Assembly: GCA_004000625.1 (NCBI GenBank)
Contig: SAUS01000027.1
Coordinates: forward strand, 1-33,359
Reading direction: 5' to 3'
Length of the DNA stretch: 33,359 nucleotides
DNA from: Candidatus Cibiobacter qucibialis
Lineage (GTDB): Bacteria; Bacillota; Clostridia; Oscillospirales; Ruminococcaceae
Every line of letters starts with the position of its first letter. The stretch's first letter is position 1. Made by a program: the position numbers and the translations under genes. Under the pieces are notes generated by a model. The model saw nothing but the letters and a program-made list of their open reading frames with translations, ran no database searches and was not told the origin of the DNA. This document shows, in pieces, positions 14,764-22,799 of the stretch.

Positions 14764-14806
14764 GCGGGGGAGATATTATGTCATGATGACATAATATCTC
14801 CCCCGC
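14764..14806. promoter_or_regulatory. Interspersed palindrome, copy E (21-bp arms)
   Basis: The largest copy: arms GCGGGGGAGATATTATGTCA(T) on both sides of a single G, perfect over 43 nt, ending 3 nt before the ATPase stop codon. It contains the same 27-nt core as the five others. Confidence 0.8.
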
Positions 14807-14809
14807 CTA

Positions 14810-16132
14810 CTATACATCCGTCAGCAAAAAGGCCATGTACAGGGGAAGCGTCAGGATTTGTTCCTCTCGGCCTACGTTGTAGTCACCAAGCTTTATCAGA
14901 TGATATACGTGGTATTTCTCAGGATGGCGCAGAATGGTCTTGGAGCTCTTGGTATTGCCGGAAACAGCTTTTACCTCGACAAGGGTGCATTCTCCGTGGA
15001 AGCGGATAATAAAGTCAACCTCCAGACCGGAATCTTTATGGAAATAATAGAGCTTGCGGCCCATTTTAGAGAAGATGTCGGCAACCAACCCCTCAAAGAT
15101 GGCGCCTTTGTAGCCCAAAAGATTTCCCTGTAAAATGTCAAACTGCGTGCCGTCCTCCAGCATCGAGACGAAAAGTCCGGTGTCCTTCATGTAAACCTTG
15201 AAAACATCCTGGTCTGCATTTCCGTCCAACGGAAGTTCCGTGATGGAAAGGTTGTAGCAACGGGTAATGATGCCTGCATCCTCGATCCATTGCAGGCTGC
15301 CCGCAAACCTGGAAGCGGTAGCGCCTTTTTTCACGACGGAATACTGAAATTTTTTGTTTTCCTTGCTCAGCTGCTTGGGGATAGACTGAAAGCATTCCCG
15401 GATAACGGCCTTATCCTTTCGGTCGGCGTATTTTACCATGTCATCTTCATAAGAGCGCACAATATCACGCTGAATCTGCAAAACCTCGTCCATGCGCTTT
15501 GTATTTACAAAAGTTTGCACGGCATCCGGCATACCGCCTACAACGGTATATTGCAGTAAAAGTTCCCGCATACGCTGGTGCAGCGCCTCCGGCACAGGAG
15601 TGCTGTTTTGCAGGCATTGGCGCAGAAAGGCGATGACCTGCTCTGTAATGCCGTTGGCCCAGAGAAATTCCTCAAAATCCAAAGGGCTCATGTCGAGCAC
15701 GGTCTCGTATCCGACGGGAATTGACTTCGGTTCCTTGCTGCCGTACCCCTTGACGCCTAACAAGCTGCCCGTACCAATCACATCATAGCGGCCGTCCAGT
15801 TTGAAAAACTTCAAAGCTGTACGCGCGTCGGGGCAATCTTGAATCTCATCCAGCACAAGCAATGTCTTTCCAGACTCAAAGACGGCATCCTGCCCCATCA
15901 GGGCAGACAGAAGCATTGTAATGTTGTCCACTTCCAATGAGCCGGAGAACACTGAAACAAACTGCGGATTTTCGAAAAAATTCAGATAGACAGTGTGTGC
16001 GTAATTCTTTTTGGCAAATTCGAGCACAGAGTATGTCTTGCCGCACTGGCGGCAGCCTTTCAGAATCAGCGGCTTGTGATTGGGCGTGTTCTTCCAATCC
16101 AGAAGCGTTTTCTCGATTTTTCGGCGCAGCAT
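14810..16132 (-). CDS. Second AAA+ ATPase with DUF4143-like domain
   Basis: 440 residues from ATG 16132 (AAGGGGGAACC upstream); the longer frame crosses the promoter and is rejected. Walker A is LKGCRQCGKTYS (about 25-36), Walker B LLVLDEIQDC, followed by TGSLLG. The C-terminal nuclease-like motif is GLEVDFIIRFHGECTLVEVKAV. It is a diverged paralogue of the protein at 7476-8855, with the same SPLDFEEFLWANG/FPMDVEEFARANG segment after the sensor. Function unknown; its own promoter carries a duplicated operator. Confidence 0.87.
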   Translation of the reverse strand: MLRRKIEKTLLDWKNTPNHKPLILKGCRQCGKTYSVLEFAKKNYAHTVYLNFFENPQFVSVFSGSLEVDNITMLLSALMGQDAVFESGKTLLVLDEIQDCPDARTALKFFKLDGRYDVIGTGSLLGVKGYGSKEPKSIPVGYETVLDMSPLDFEEFLWANGITEQVIAFLRQCLQNSTPVPEALHQRMRELLLQYTVVGGMPDAVQTFVNTKRMDEVLQIQRDIVRSYEDDMVKYADRKDKAVIRECFQSIPKQLSKENKKFQYSVVKKGATASRFAGSLQWIEDAGIITRCYNLSITELPLDGNADQDVFKVYMKDTGLFVSMLEDGTQFDILQGNLLGYKGAIFEGLVADIFSKMGRKLYYFHKDSGLEVDFIIRFHGECTLVEVKAVSGNTKSSKTILRHPEKYHVYHLIKLGDYNVGREEQILTLPLYMAFLLTDV

Positions 16133-16159
16133 AGTGGTTCCCCCTTGTGGTTTGTTTGC

Positions 16160-16247
16160 AGTATAGCAGAAAATAACAACTTTTTCAAGGGACTTTTTCT
16201 GTAAACGTGCAACTTTTTCAAACGACTTTTTGGAAAAAGCAGAAACT
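16160..16247 (-). promoter_or_regulatory. Promoter of second DUF4143 ATPase with 33-bp repeats
   Basis: Minus strand TTGAAA (16183-16188), 17 bp, TATACT (16160-16165). A unit read on the plus strand as CAACTTTTTCAA followed by GACTTTTT occurs at 16177 and again at 16210, exactly 33 bp apart. The first copy covers the -35. The 33-bp period matches that of the different repeats before the other DUF4143 gene. Confidence 0.55.
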
Positions 16248-16383
16248 TTTCTTGCATTTTTTGAGGGGGCTATTGCACAGAGAGAAAGCCAAAGTACAAC
16301 AGCCCCTTTTTGCAGAAAAATGGACAAGGAGGAATGGCTTTAAGCGACGATATTATTTTTATCAAAATATGATAAAAGATGTA

Positions 16384-16412
16384 TTGACTTTCGGCGAGAA
16401 CCGCGCTATTAT
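16384..16412 (+). promoter_or_regulatory. Promoter of NYN-GTPase cassette
   Basis: TTGACT (16384-16389), 17 bp, TATTAT (16407-16412), with an alternative TATAAT 3 bp further on. It lies about 60 nt before the start of the NYN gene. Confidence 0.6.
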
Positions 16413-16470
16413 AATGCCAGAGACACTCAAACGCCTTACAAACCACAAAATCATCAAGGAGGAGCGGCAT

Positions 16471-17835
16471 ATGCTAGCAAATGAAATGAATCACACAGTA
16501 TCAAAGAAAAACACAATTTATAGACCCGCGGCATTGGCTAAGTATCTGATTGGTGTATATCATAACGTATTTGTGACATCTGACGATCCTTACGAGGAAG
16601 AAGCTTATCAGGAGCTGGAGAAAAATCCGGATGCCAAAAAGCTGCGCTGTTACATGCAGATCATTACGGCCCTGTTGCGCAAGGATTACGGGCAGAAGAT
16701 CAATGAGCAGCTTAAAGGTCAGATGAAAAAGCCGGCAGAGATAGAGGAGCTGCAGCATCCCGTGGCAGAACTCAAAAAAATGGGTGAAGAATTCTGGATG
16801 CCGAATGCAGATGTGATGGCGTACACAAAAAAGGCAAATCAGCGGATCACGGTATTGCTGGACAGCTGTGTAGAGCTTTTCCCGCAGTGTATCGATAAAA
16901 AGTATATCCGCAGTTTTTTTACGATGCCGAACGGACAGACAGACAAAGGAATCACGGCTGCGCGCAAATTCTATTTGAAAAATTTTAGCCAGTGTCCGTA
17001 CAATTATTATGTGAATTTCAAATTCCGTGCGTGGGACAAAAATATTCTGGCATCGGATCGGGTATTTGTGAAAGTCCTTTATGAAGCCAACGGCAAGGAA
17101 TTCAGGGAATGGAGTCTTCTTGACAGCTATGAACAGAAAGGACCGACTCAACTGTGCGATTATATTGCGGCGGCAGATAAAGAGCCAATCGAAATGGTCG
17201 TTGATTCTGAAAATATGTCTTATGCAGCATTCCGTGCCATGGTGGAGGCGCTCAGCCCGGCAAACCGTCAGAAAATCGTGAAAATTATTCTCATTAAAGA
17301 TGCCAATGCAGAAAATGGATGGAATTATCTGATGGAAACTGTCAAAATTCCGGTGGAGGTAGTACAGGCAAAGCGGTATATCAAATCAAAGAGCATGGTG
17401 GATCTTTACCTGATGGACAGTGTAAAGATGGAATATGAGGCGGGTGTGCGTTATTTCGTCGTGTGCAGCAGCGACAGCGATTTCCTTTTTATGATCGAGA
17501 AAACGCCGGATATTCATTATTACGTGGCGCTGCAGAGCGAAAACGTAAGTCCTGAGGCAGTAAAGGTACTGGAAGACCTGAATGTCCCCTATGACCATAT
17601 CGACAAACGCTATGCACGGGAAATTGATAGAATCGAAAACTTTCTTCCGGAAGAAGTCTTTACAAACGTACTGAACCGATATGTGCGTAAAAATGTTGAA
17701 TTGGGAAGCGATATGGCAGCAACATTGAATGGAATTTATCCAAGACTGACCCCAAGTCAGACGCAGAATGTTATGAAGCATATTCATCCGTATATGACCC
17801 CTGATGGGTGTATGGAGTTCAGATGGGAGGAATGA
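16471..17835 (+). CDS. NYN (PIN-like) domain putative ribonuclease
   Basis: 454 residues from ATG 16471 behind AAGGAGGAG. Residues 1-230 are a helical/unknown N-terminal region. About 240-375 is a NYN-type PIN fold: VVDSENM (D245), then KSMVDLYLM (D311), then VVCSSDSDFLFMI (D335, D337). These are the spaced acidic residues that bind metal in this nuclease superfamily. The C-terminal 70 residues are helical. NYN proteins cut RNA. It leads an AT-rich operon ending in a dynamin-like GTPase, a pairing that suggests an anti-phage or stress effector; that role is inference. Confidence 0.82.
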   Translation: MLANEMNHTVSKKNTIYRPAALAKYLIGVYHNVFVTSDDPYEEEAYQELEKNPDAKKLRCYMQIITALLRKDYGQKINEQLKGQMKKPAEIEELQHPVAELKKMGEEFWMPNADVMAYTKKANQRITVLLDSCVELFPQCIDKKYIRSFFTMPNGQTDKGITAARKFYLKNFSQCPYNYYVNFKFRAWDKNILASDRVFVKVLYEANGKEFREWSLLDSYEQKGPTQLCDYIAAADKEPIEMVVDSENMSYAAFRAMVEALSPANRQKIVKIILIKDANAENGWNYLMETVKIPVEVVQAKRYIKSKSMVDLYLMDSVKMEYEAGVRYFVVCSSDSDFLFMIEKTPDIHYYVALQSENVSPEAVKVLEDLNVPYDHIDKRYAREIDRIENFLPEEVFTNVLNRYVRKNVELGSDMAATLNGIYPRLTPSQTQNVMKHIHPYMTPDGCMEFRWEE

Positions 17836-17890
17836 CAATAGAAATATAAGCCCGCCCGTTCCACGTTTGTTTTGAAAAGGAGCAGAAAAG

Positions 17891-18073
17891 ATGTATCTTG
17901 AGTATGACGATGTGCCCGACGATCTGACCGACGAATACGTAGATGAGTATAACGAATCCGAAGCCGAAGACTTGGGAATCTCTTATGAGGAATTCGTCCG
18001 CGACAAGGAGATTGAGGATTACGGCTGGACGGATGAGGAAATGCGCTGCGGCGATGAGGATGACTGGTGCTGA
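17891..18073 (+). CDS. Extremely acidic 60-aa protein
   Basis: ATG 17891 follows AAAAGGAGC at a good distance. Of 60 residues, 26 are Asp or Glu and only 3 are Lys/Arg (net about -23), with many Tyr/Trp and two Cys. Such composition is typical of nucleic-acid mimics and some antitoxins or phage inhibitors, but no family is recognisable. Its place directly after the NYN nuclease (55-nt gap) and before a terminator makes an inhibitor of that nuclease a reasonable guess. Confidence 0.7.
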   Translation: MYLEYDDVPDDLTDEYVDEYNESEAEDLGISYEEFVRDKEIEDYGWTDEEMRCGDEDDWC

Positions 18074-18116
18074 AACCTGACAGGCAAAACACCGGAAGCC
18101 TTTGCAGGCGGTAAGA

Positions 18117-18145
18117 GCGGTATGGCAAAATGCCATCCCGCTTTT
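18117..18145 (+). terminator. Terminator or attenuator inside the cassette
   Basis: GCGG-T-ATGGCA, loop AAA, TGCCAT-C-CCGC, then CTTTTG. One mismatch in an 11-bp stem and a short T-run. It would partly separate the NYN/acidic pair from the membrane protein and GTPase. Confidence 0.55.
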
Positions 18146-18186
18146 GCCGTGCTTGACACAATACAGATGCATCGGGAGAATGAATA

Positions 18187-18420
18187 TTGGACTGGTATGC
18201 AACGTGGGCGGAACTGTTTTTTCTTATGGGAGTTTCCTGCATGACACTGGCACTGTATGTAGCCGGTTTTACAAAAATAGCAAGAGCAGCGCTTTTCTTT
18301 ATGCTGCTTATGTTGTTTGGCGAAATTGTGATTTTTCGGTATCTTATCTCAACAATCACATTTCATTTAAAAAGAGGACTGGTAAGTTATGCGTTTGAAA
18401 CAGCACTGCGAATGCTTTGA
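18187..18420 (+). CDS. Small membrane protein, 77 aa
   Basis: A TTG start at 18187 with GGGAG 8 nt upstream; no in-frame ATG appears before residue 14. Two hydrophobic helices (about 7-27 and 33-55) are linked by TKIARA. Its end lies 20 nt before the GTPase start. Small two-helix proteins beside dynamin-like GTPases could act as membrane anchors; function unknown. Confidence 0.55.
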   Translation: MDWYATWAELFFLMGVSCMTLALYVAGFTKIARAALFFMLLMLFGEIVIFRYLISTITFHLKRGLVSYAFETALRML

Positions 18421-18440
18421 ATCTATATTGGGAGGACACT

Positions 18441-20489
18441 ATGGCAACGGCTAATCTAGAAAGACTGCGCAGAAATCTGCGAATGACACAAACGCAGTAT
18501 GCAGAACTGATGAATCAGGCAGATGAGTCTGTGCGGGAAACTTGTGAAGACCCGGAAAAACTGGAAAATCGGTCTAAGGAACCGTATAAGACGATCACGA
18601 TTTCCCGCATGGAGAACAAAGCAGACCTGCTGTCCGGCGTGGATTGGCTGACATACAAAAATGCGCTGGGCTTGACAGACGAACAGTTGGTGGAGCTGAT
18701 CCGCGCTTCCTACGGTTTGACAAAGCCGGAGAAAAAAGTCGGGCCTCTGGAGATGGAAATGAAAGGAAATGTACAGGATGCGCGGGACGAATTTCGAAAA
18801 GAATTGGAAGATCTGGCGAAAGAAACGGGGTCAGAATCGCTGGAACAGTATGTGAAGCGCTATACAAGCGCAAATCTGTCCAAGTTAAAAATCGCCTTTG
18901 TGGGAGCATCCAATGCGGGAAAAACGACTATAATTGCGTCCCTTCTCGGAATTGACGCAGATGGTCGATGGCTCCCTACAAGTTGGCAGCGGGAAACAAA
19001 TGCAGTCTGTCTGATCCGGCACATTGATGACAGACCGAAGGGCAATAGTAACAGAGTGTTGGCCTTTAGGGAATATAAAGATATAGAAAGTGGAAAAACT
19101 CCGCTGGAAACCGGCGGCTATGAGCTGCTGGAAAAATACACTTCGCACAGCAAAACACCGGAAACAAAAGCAGGGGCTCTGTTAATCTATGCGGATGCCC
19201 CGGTTCTGAAAAACTGCGACCTGATCGACATGCCGGGGTACCGTTCCACAACCCCAAATGATGTTCCGGAACGAACAGAAAAAGAAAAGGCGTATGACAA
19301 ACGCGCGATTGAATTGCTCCAAAAGATAAACTGGTGGGATGCCGATATTTGTGTGGATGCGGTCTTTTTTGTGTCTATGATGGAGAACGAGGATTTTTGT
19401 CGAACAGAAGAAGATCTGGAGATGCTGCTGGGATTGATGAGACAGCTTTCTACAGGTAAAAAATATACCTATCCGCCTGATTTTTATATTGTGGCATCTC
19501 ATGCAAGAAGCGCGAAAGATGCAGAAAAAGTACAGAAGACTGTCAGCCATCGTATTTGGGAAATGCTAGAGCACCCTCAACCGGAATTTGACACGGAGGA
19601 AAATTTCGCAGAAATTTTCTCGACGTTTGACTCGCAAGAGGAAAGCCTGACACAAAAATTCTATGATGATGTAAAGAGCTATCTGTGGAGAGAGGCAGTA
19701 CAAAGAAAAGAATACTGTAAAGAGGAACTGGAAGAAGAAATACAGGCTGGCTGTACACGGCTGGAGACTGTATTACGGAAGAAAGAAGATCGAACAAAGA
19801 GAGGTAGGAAAGAATCTCCAGAGCGCATGGAAGAAAGAGCGCTGGAGAACATCGAAAAAATTTATAACTCTGTTATCAATGAGGATCACATTGTAGAGGT
19901 GATAAATAAGCGAAAGCTGAAAAAGAACAAAGAGGATGCAGCAGCGCTTAACAGTTATCTGCGTGCAGAACTGAACAATAAGGTCATGAATGAGATAAAC
20001 GCGGTGAAAGCGTATTATGCACCGGAAAGAGATTTTTCGGACGGTAGGAAAGAATATGCAGACACTAAGGCAAGAAAGAAAAAAAATGCATTTGCGCAGA
20101 CAGTAAACATTACCAACATTGCAGGGACAATTGCGGGGGCATCGGCCAGCAGTGCAATGCTGCTTGCGGGAATCGGAGCCGCTTTGTTCCCGATGGGGCT
20201 GCTGCCGGCGATGGTGTTGGCGGGGACAACTACAGGCTTTGCAGCGGGATTGTCTACAATGGGCGGCACATGGAAAAGAAGATTGGCGGAAGACATCAAA
20301 AAGGTTTATGAAGAAAAAGAAGTAAAAAGTAAGCTGAAAAAGAGCACGAAGAATAAGCTGGAAAAATTTAGAAGGGAGTACGAAAAAGAGAAAGAAAACA
20401 TTGAAAAGTCGGAAATTTCCATAGAAGAAGCACAGAAAGAGTTGGCTGCTGGGCGGAAATTTCTGGCAGAACTTCCTGCAAAATTTTGA
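18441..20489 (+). CDS. Dynamin-like GTPase with N-terminal HTH-like domain
   Basis: About 682 residues from ATG 18441 (GGGAGG upstream). Residues 4-90 resemble an XRE helix-turn-helix (LERLRRNLRMTQTQYAELMN...TITISRMENK). The GTPase domain has G1 GASNAGKT (about 155-162) and G3 DLIDMPG (about 260-266), with a long insertion. A helical stalk (about 405-545) is followed by a Gly/Ala-rich hydrophobic pair of segments (about 560-608), probably a membrane paddle, and a charged coiled coil to the end. The layout fits bacterial dynamin-like proteins that remodel membranes; several act in phage resistance. Fusion to a DNA-binding-like domain is unusual. Confidence 0.8.
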   Translation: MATANLERLRRNLRMTQTQYAELMNQADESVRETCEDPEKLENRSKEPYKTITISRMENKADLLSGVDWLTYKNALGLTDEQLVELIRASYGLTKPEKKVGPLEMEMKGNVQDARDEFRKELEDLAKETGSESLEQYVKRYTSANLSKLKIAFVGASNAGKTTIIASLLGIDADGRWLPTSWQRETNAVCLIRHIDDRPKGNSNRVLAFREYKDIESGKTPLETGGYELLEKYTSHSKTPETKAGALLIYADAPVLKNCDLIDMPGYRSTTPNDVPERTEKEKAYDKRAIELLQKINWWDADICVDAVFFVSMMENEDFCRTEEDLEMLLGLMRQLSTGKKYTYPPDFYIVASHARSAKDAEKVQKTVSHRIWEMLEHPQPEFDTEENFAEIFSTFDSQEESLTQKFYDDVKSYLWREAVQRKEYCKEELEEEIQAGCTRLETVLRKKEDRTKRGRKESPERMEERALENIEKIYNSVINEDHIVEVINKRKLKKNKEDAAALNSYLRAELNNKVMNEINAVKAYYAPERDFSDGRKEYADTKARKKKNAFAQTVNITNIAGTIAGASASSAMLLAGIGAALFPMGLLPAMVLAGTTTGFAAGLSTMGGTWKRRLAEDIKKVYEEKEVKSKLKKSTKNKLEKFRREYEKEKENIEKSEISIEEAQKELAAGRKFLAELPAKF

Positions 20490-20836
20490 TTAACCTCGGC
20501 AATGTTAGCGACGGGCGAGAATCACCACGCAAGGCCGGGTAAAACGGAACAAATAATAAGGGAAGAAAGCAGGAAATCTATTTACAAAGCTCCTGGATTT
20601 TTTGTTCATTGCTCTTATCGGGGGATGGGCAGCTCTGGCTGCGGAAAAAACGGTGCCGCAGCGGCCCGAAGGGGTAACGTGAGCGAAAGCGAACGTTAGC
20701 AAGCATTGCATGTGAAATTCACATGCGACATTTAGGGGACACCCTAAAACCCATTCTCAAAGGAATATCCATCAACAATTTCGAAAATGGTGCTGCTATA
20801 CTATGGATAATCGGTTCAAAGCGTATTTGGACTATT
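20490..20836. other. Structured intergenic region
   Basis: 347 nt without a supported gene. It holds hairpins GCATGTGAA/TTCACATGC (20708-20726) and TTTAGGG-GACA-CCCTAAA (20731-20748) in tandem. These follow a GC-rich stretch with GGGGTAACG and GCGAACG. The paired stems close to a recombinase could be a resolution site, an oriT-like structure or the scar of an inserted element. No relaxase is encoded here, so I cannot choose. Confidence 0.45.
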
Positions 20837-21562
20837 TCAGGATTCCATATTCCGAGTGAGCTCTTCTCGCAACTCCCGCTTATACTTGTAATACGTATTC
20901 CGTGCGATGCCAATCAGCTTGATGCAGTCCCCATCAGTGAGAGTCCCATCGAAATCACGGCTGTATTTTTTGATCTGCTCCTTACAGGGGGCAGATTTTT
21001 TTATGGTAAGTTTGCGGCCTGGCATCTGGCCGATCTGTTTCCCGTTCAGGCGCGCCGTCAGGATCCCCTCGCGGGTGCGCTGGTGCAGGTCGTCCACCTC
21101 TTTCTGAGCCTGGGCAAAGGCAAGACGAATCTGCTCTTTGGCAAGGTCGGAAGTGTAGCGATTTAATGCGTCCATAATACCGAAAACAAAACGGTCTGTT
21201 GCAACGCTGCCGGTTTCAGGCGAGGAGTTGACCTGCCGCTGCAGAGCCTGCTTGTAGGTGTCGGTGTTGATGTGCGGCTCCTTCAAAAAGCACAAGTTCA
21301 CGCCGCGCTTGTACAGCGTCTCGTACAAGGCACAGCCTTCCTCGGCGCTGCGGCTCATGCGGGAAACACTGTCAAACACAATGGTATCACCGGGCTGTAC
21401 ACAGTGCAGCAGCTTGTCCAGCTCCTGCCGTCCGCGGCAGGCCGTTCCGGTATAGACCTCACGGACGATATACGCCGATGGGTAGGCATCTGAAATGTTG
21501 CGTACCTGGCGTTCGATATTTTGCTGCGGTGTGGAAATGCGGCAGTAGCCGTACACGGACAT
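20837..21562 (-). CDS. Small serine recombinase (resolvase/invertase family)
   Basis: 241 residues. The N-terminal catalytic domain begins MSVYGYCRIST with the nucleophile Ser10. It carries the conserved TGTACRGRQELDKLL and GDTIVFDSVSRMSRS segments. The long E-helix (about 130-170) and a C-terminal HTH-like part (LTDGDCIKLIGIARNTYYKYKRELREEL) complete the fold. Expected activity: 2-bp staggered cleavage and exchange, here most likely resolution of plasmid dimers or inversion. Start ATG 21562 follows AGGAGTG. Confidence 0.9.
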   Translation of the reverse strand: MSVYGYCRISTPQQNIERQVRNISDAYPSAYIVREVYTGTACRGRQELDKLLHCVQPGDTIVFDSVSRMSRSAEEGCALYETLYKRGVNLCFLKEPHINTDTYKQALQRQVNSSPETGSVATDRFVFGIMDALNRYTSDLAKEQIRLAFAQAQKEVDDLHQRTREGILTARLNGKQIGQMPGRKLTIKKSAPCKEQIKKYSRDFDGTLTDGDCIKLIGIARNTYYKYKRELREELTRNMES

Positions 21563-21600
21563 ACAGTATCACTCCTGACGTTCGTTTAATTTGATATAAC

Positions 21601-21630
21601 ATTATACAGCGGAACCCAGTTCTTTGTCAA
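21601..21630 (-). promoter_or_regulatory. Strong sigma-A promoter of serine recombinase
   Basis: Minus strand perfect TTGACA (21625-21630), 18 bp, perfect TATAAT (21601-21606), about 40 nt before the recombinase start. Confidence 0.8.
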
Positions 21631-21711
21631 TGAGTTTTGATACTTCATGAGGCAACCTTACTTTTGGTACAGGCGGTATAAGAAACTTGAAAAAGCAGTC
21701 AAATCAAACAT

Positions 21712-21738
21712 GATATTATGCCATGATGACATAATATC
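21712..21738. promoter_or_regulatory. Interspersed palindrome, copy F
   Basis: GATATTATGCCAT, centre G, ATGACATAATATC, with one arm mismatch. It lies in the 338-nt gap between recombinase and membrane-anchored protein, far from the other five. Apart from this site, the recombinase promoter (21601-21630) and the terminator at 21861, I see nothing clear in this gap. Confidence 0.7.
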
Positions 21739-21860
21739 TCAAAGAGCCGGGAATACAGCCGTCTGTTGCCGCTTGCAAAGAAATACCCACCGCTTTTGTA
21801 AACACTATATCAGTACACCGGTATAACGGCAAGATGGGAGATACTACGAAGCGGCGTAAG

Positions 21861-21895
21861 GAAAAGCCCCCGGTGAAGCACTTCACCGGGGGCTT
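21861..21895 (-). terminator. Terminator of the Sel1-kinase-vWA operon
   Basis: Fifteen-bp perfect stem (AAGCCCCCGGTGAAG, 21864-21878, with its complement 21881-21895). On the minus strand it is followed by TTTTCC. It lies 5 nt past the stop of the last operon gene. Confidence 0.85.
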
Positions 21896-21900
21896 AATGT

Positions 21901-22779
21901 TTATTCGGCGGCAGGGAGAGGGATCTCTTTACAGGTTGGATCTTCTTTTTTCAGGACAATAACACCGTCGTGTACGTTGTCATAGAACTTTTTGTATTGC
22001 AAATCCCAGGAGGTGATGTCATTTCCCTGCATTTCAATCGTGTGGAACTGAGTGCTTAAGCAGGCAGTAAAGGTCTGCGGCTCATCACGGTTGTTGTTCG
22101 GGTCAAAGGTTATTGTCATCTCTGTCAGAAGGTGTGCGCGTCCGTTCGCAATGTTGTGCGAGCTTTCAATTGGAAGGACGACCAATTCCACGTTTTTAAA
22201 GTCGCTGACCGTTACAATAGGATCGTCCGACATAAAACCGTATTTCCAACTGTCATCGAACAGATACGACTGAACCTCATGTTGTATGTCTGCGCCGTTG
22301 TCCATGAGCATGGTCTGGATCAAGTCCTGCATGTTTGATTGCAGGGAGGCCAGCTGTTCATCCGTCAGCTCCGTATCCGGGGTTATGTAGAACGGCTGCC
22401 CCTCCACGGTGTACTGCATCGTGGTTCGAGAAAACACTTTTTTAGCGGCTTTCAAAGCCGTCTTGCTGGCGGTGGCGGTGATCGTCACAACATCGCCGTT
22501 GCTCAAGCCATCGGTCTTATCGGCCTCATATTTGACATTTTCCATCAGGAACGGGTCGCCGCTGATGTCGGTATATTCCAGCGTAAGGAAAGGCTCGGTT
22601 CCGCTGACTTCCACAAGCATATCCGAAAACGGGTCGATCTCGTCATAAATCACCGGGGCGAACACACTGCCGAAAAAGGATGAGATTTTACCAAAGTTGG
22701 CAAGAATCACGACAATAATTGCGACGAAGAAAATCCGTCCCCAGGCGATCACGCGCTTGGGCTCATTGCTGTTGCTCAT
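21901..22779 (-). CDS. Membrane-anchored extracytoplasmic protein of the TerY-like operon
   Basis: 292 residues. ATG 22779 is chosen because GAGGA lies 6 nt upstream; the GTG just before is too close. A short cytoplasmic N-terminus is followed by one transmembrane helix (about 11-29, IAWGRIFFVAIIVVILANFG), then a large outside domain. The segment FLTLEYTDISGDPFLMENVKYEADKTDGLSNGDVVTITA resembles the beta-rich repeats of Firmicutes membrane proteins that carry an N-terminal zinc ribbon. It lies 20 nt after the vWA gene, the fourth gene of the operon. A role as sensor or target at the cell surface is inference. Confidence 0.75.
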   Translation of the reverse strand: MSNSNEPKRVIAWGRIFFVAIIVVILANFGKISSFFGSVFAPVIYDEIDPFSDMLVEVSGTEPFLTLEYTDISGDPFLMENVKYEADKTDGLSNGDVVTITATASKTALKAAKKVFSRTTMQYTVEGQPFYITPDTELTDEQLASLQSNMQDLIQTMLMDNGADIQHEVQSYLFDDSWKYGFMSDDPIVTVSDFKNVELVVLPIESSHNIANGRAHLLTEMTITFDPNNNRDEPQTFTACLSTQFHTIEMQGNDITSWDLQYKKFYDNVHDGVIVLKKEDPTCKEIPLPAAE

Positions 22780-22799
22780 CACAGTTCCTCGTTTCTCTT

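Noticed and set aside
16207..16470. N-terminal extension of the NYN protein
   Set aside because: The extension crosses the TTGACT/TATTAT promoter and the divergent ATPase promoter, and the AAGGAGGAG site belongs to ATG 16471.
18153..18181. TTGACA-N17-GAGAAT promoter before the 77-aa membrane protein
   Set aside because: The -10 is poor and overlaps the ribosome site, leaving almost no leader; more likely coincidence.
20490..20836. Small ORFs on both strands (about 65 residues)
   Set aside because: No ribosome site and no protein-like composition; the region is better explained by its hairpins.
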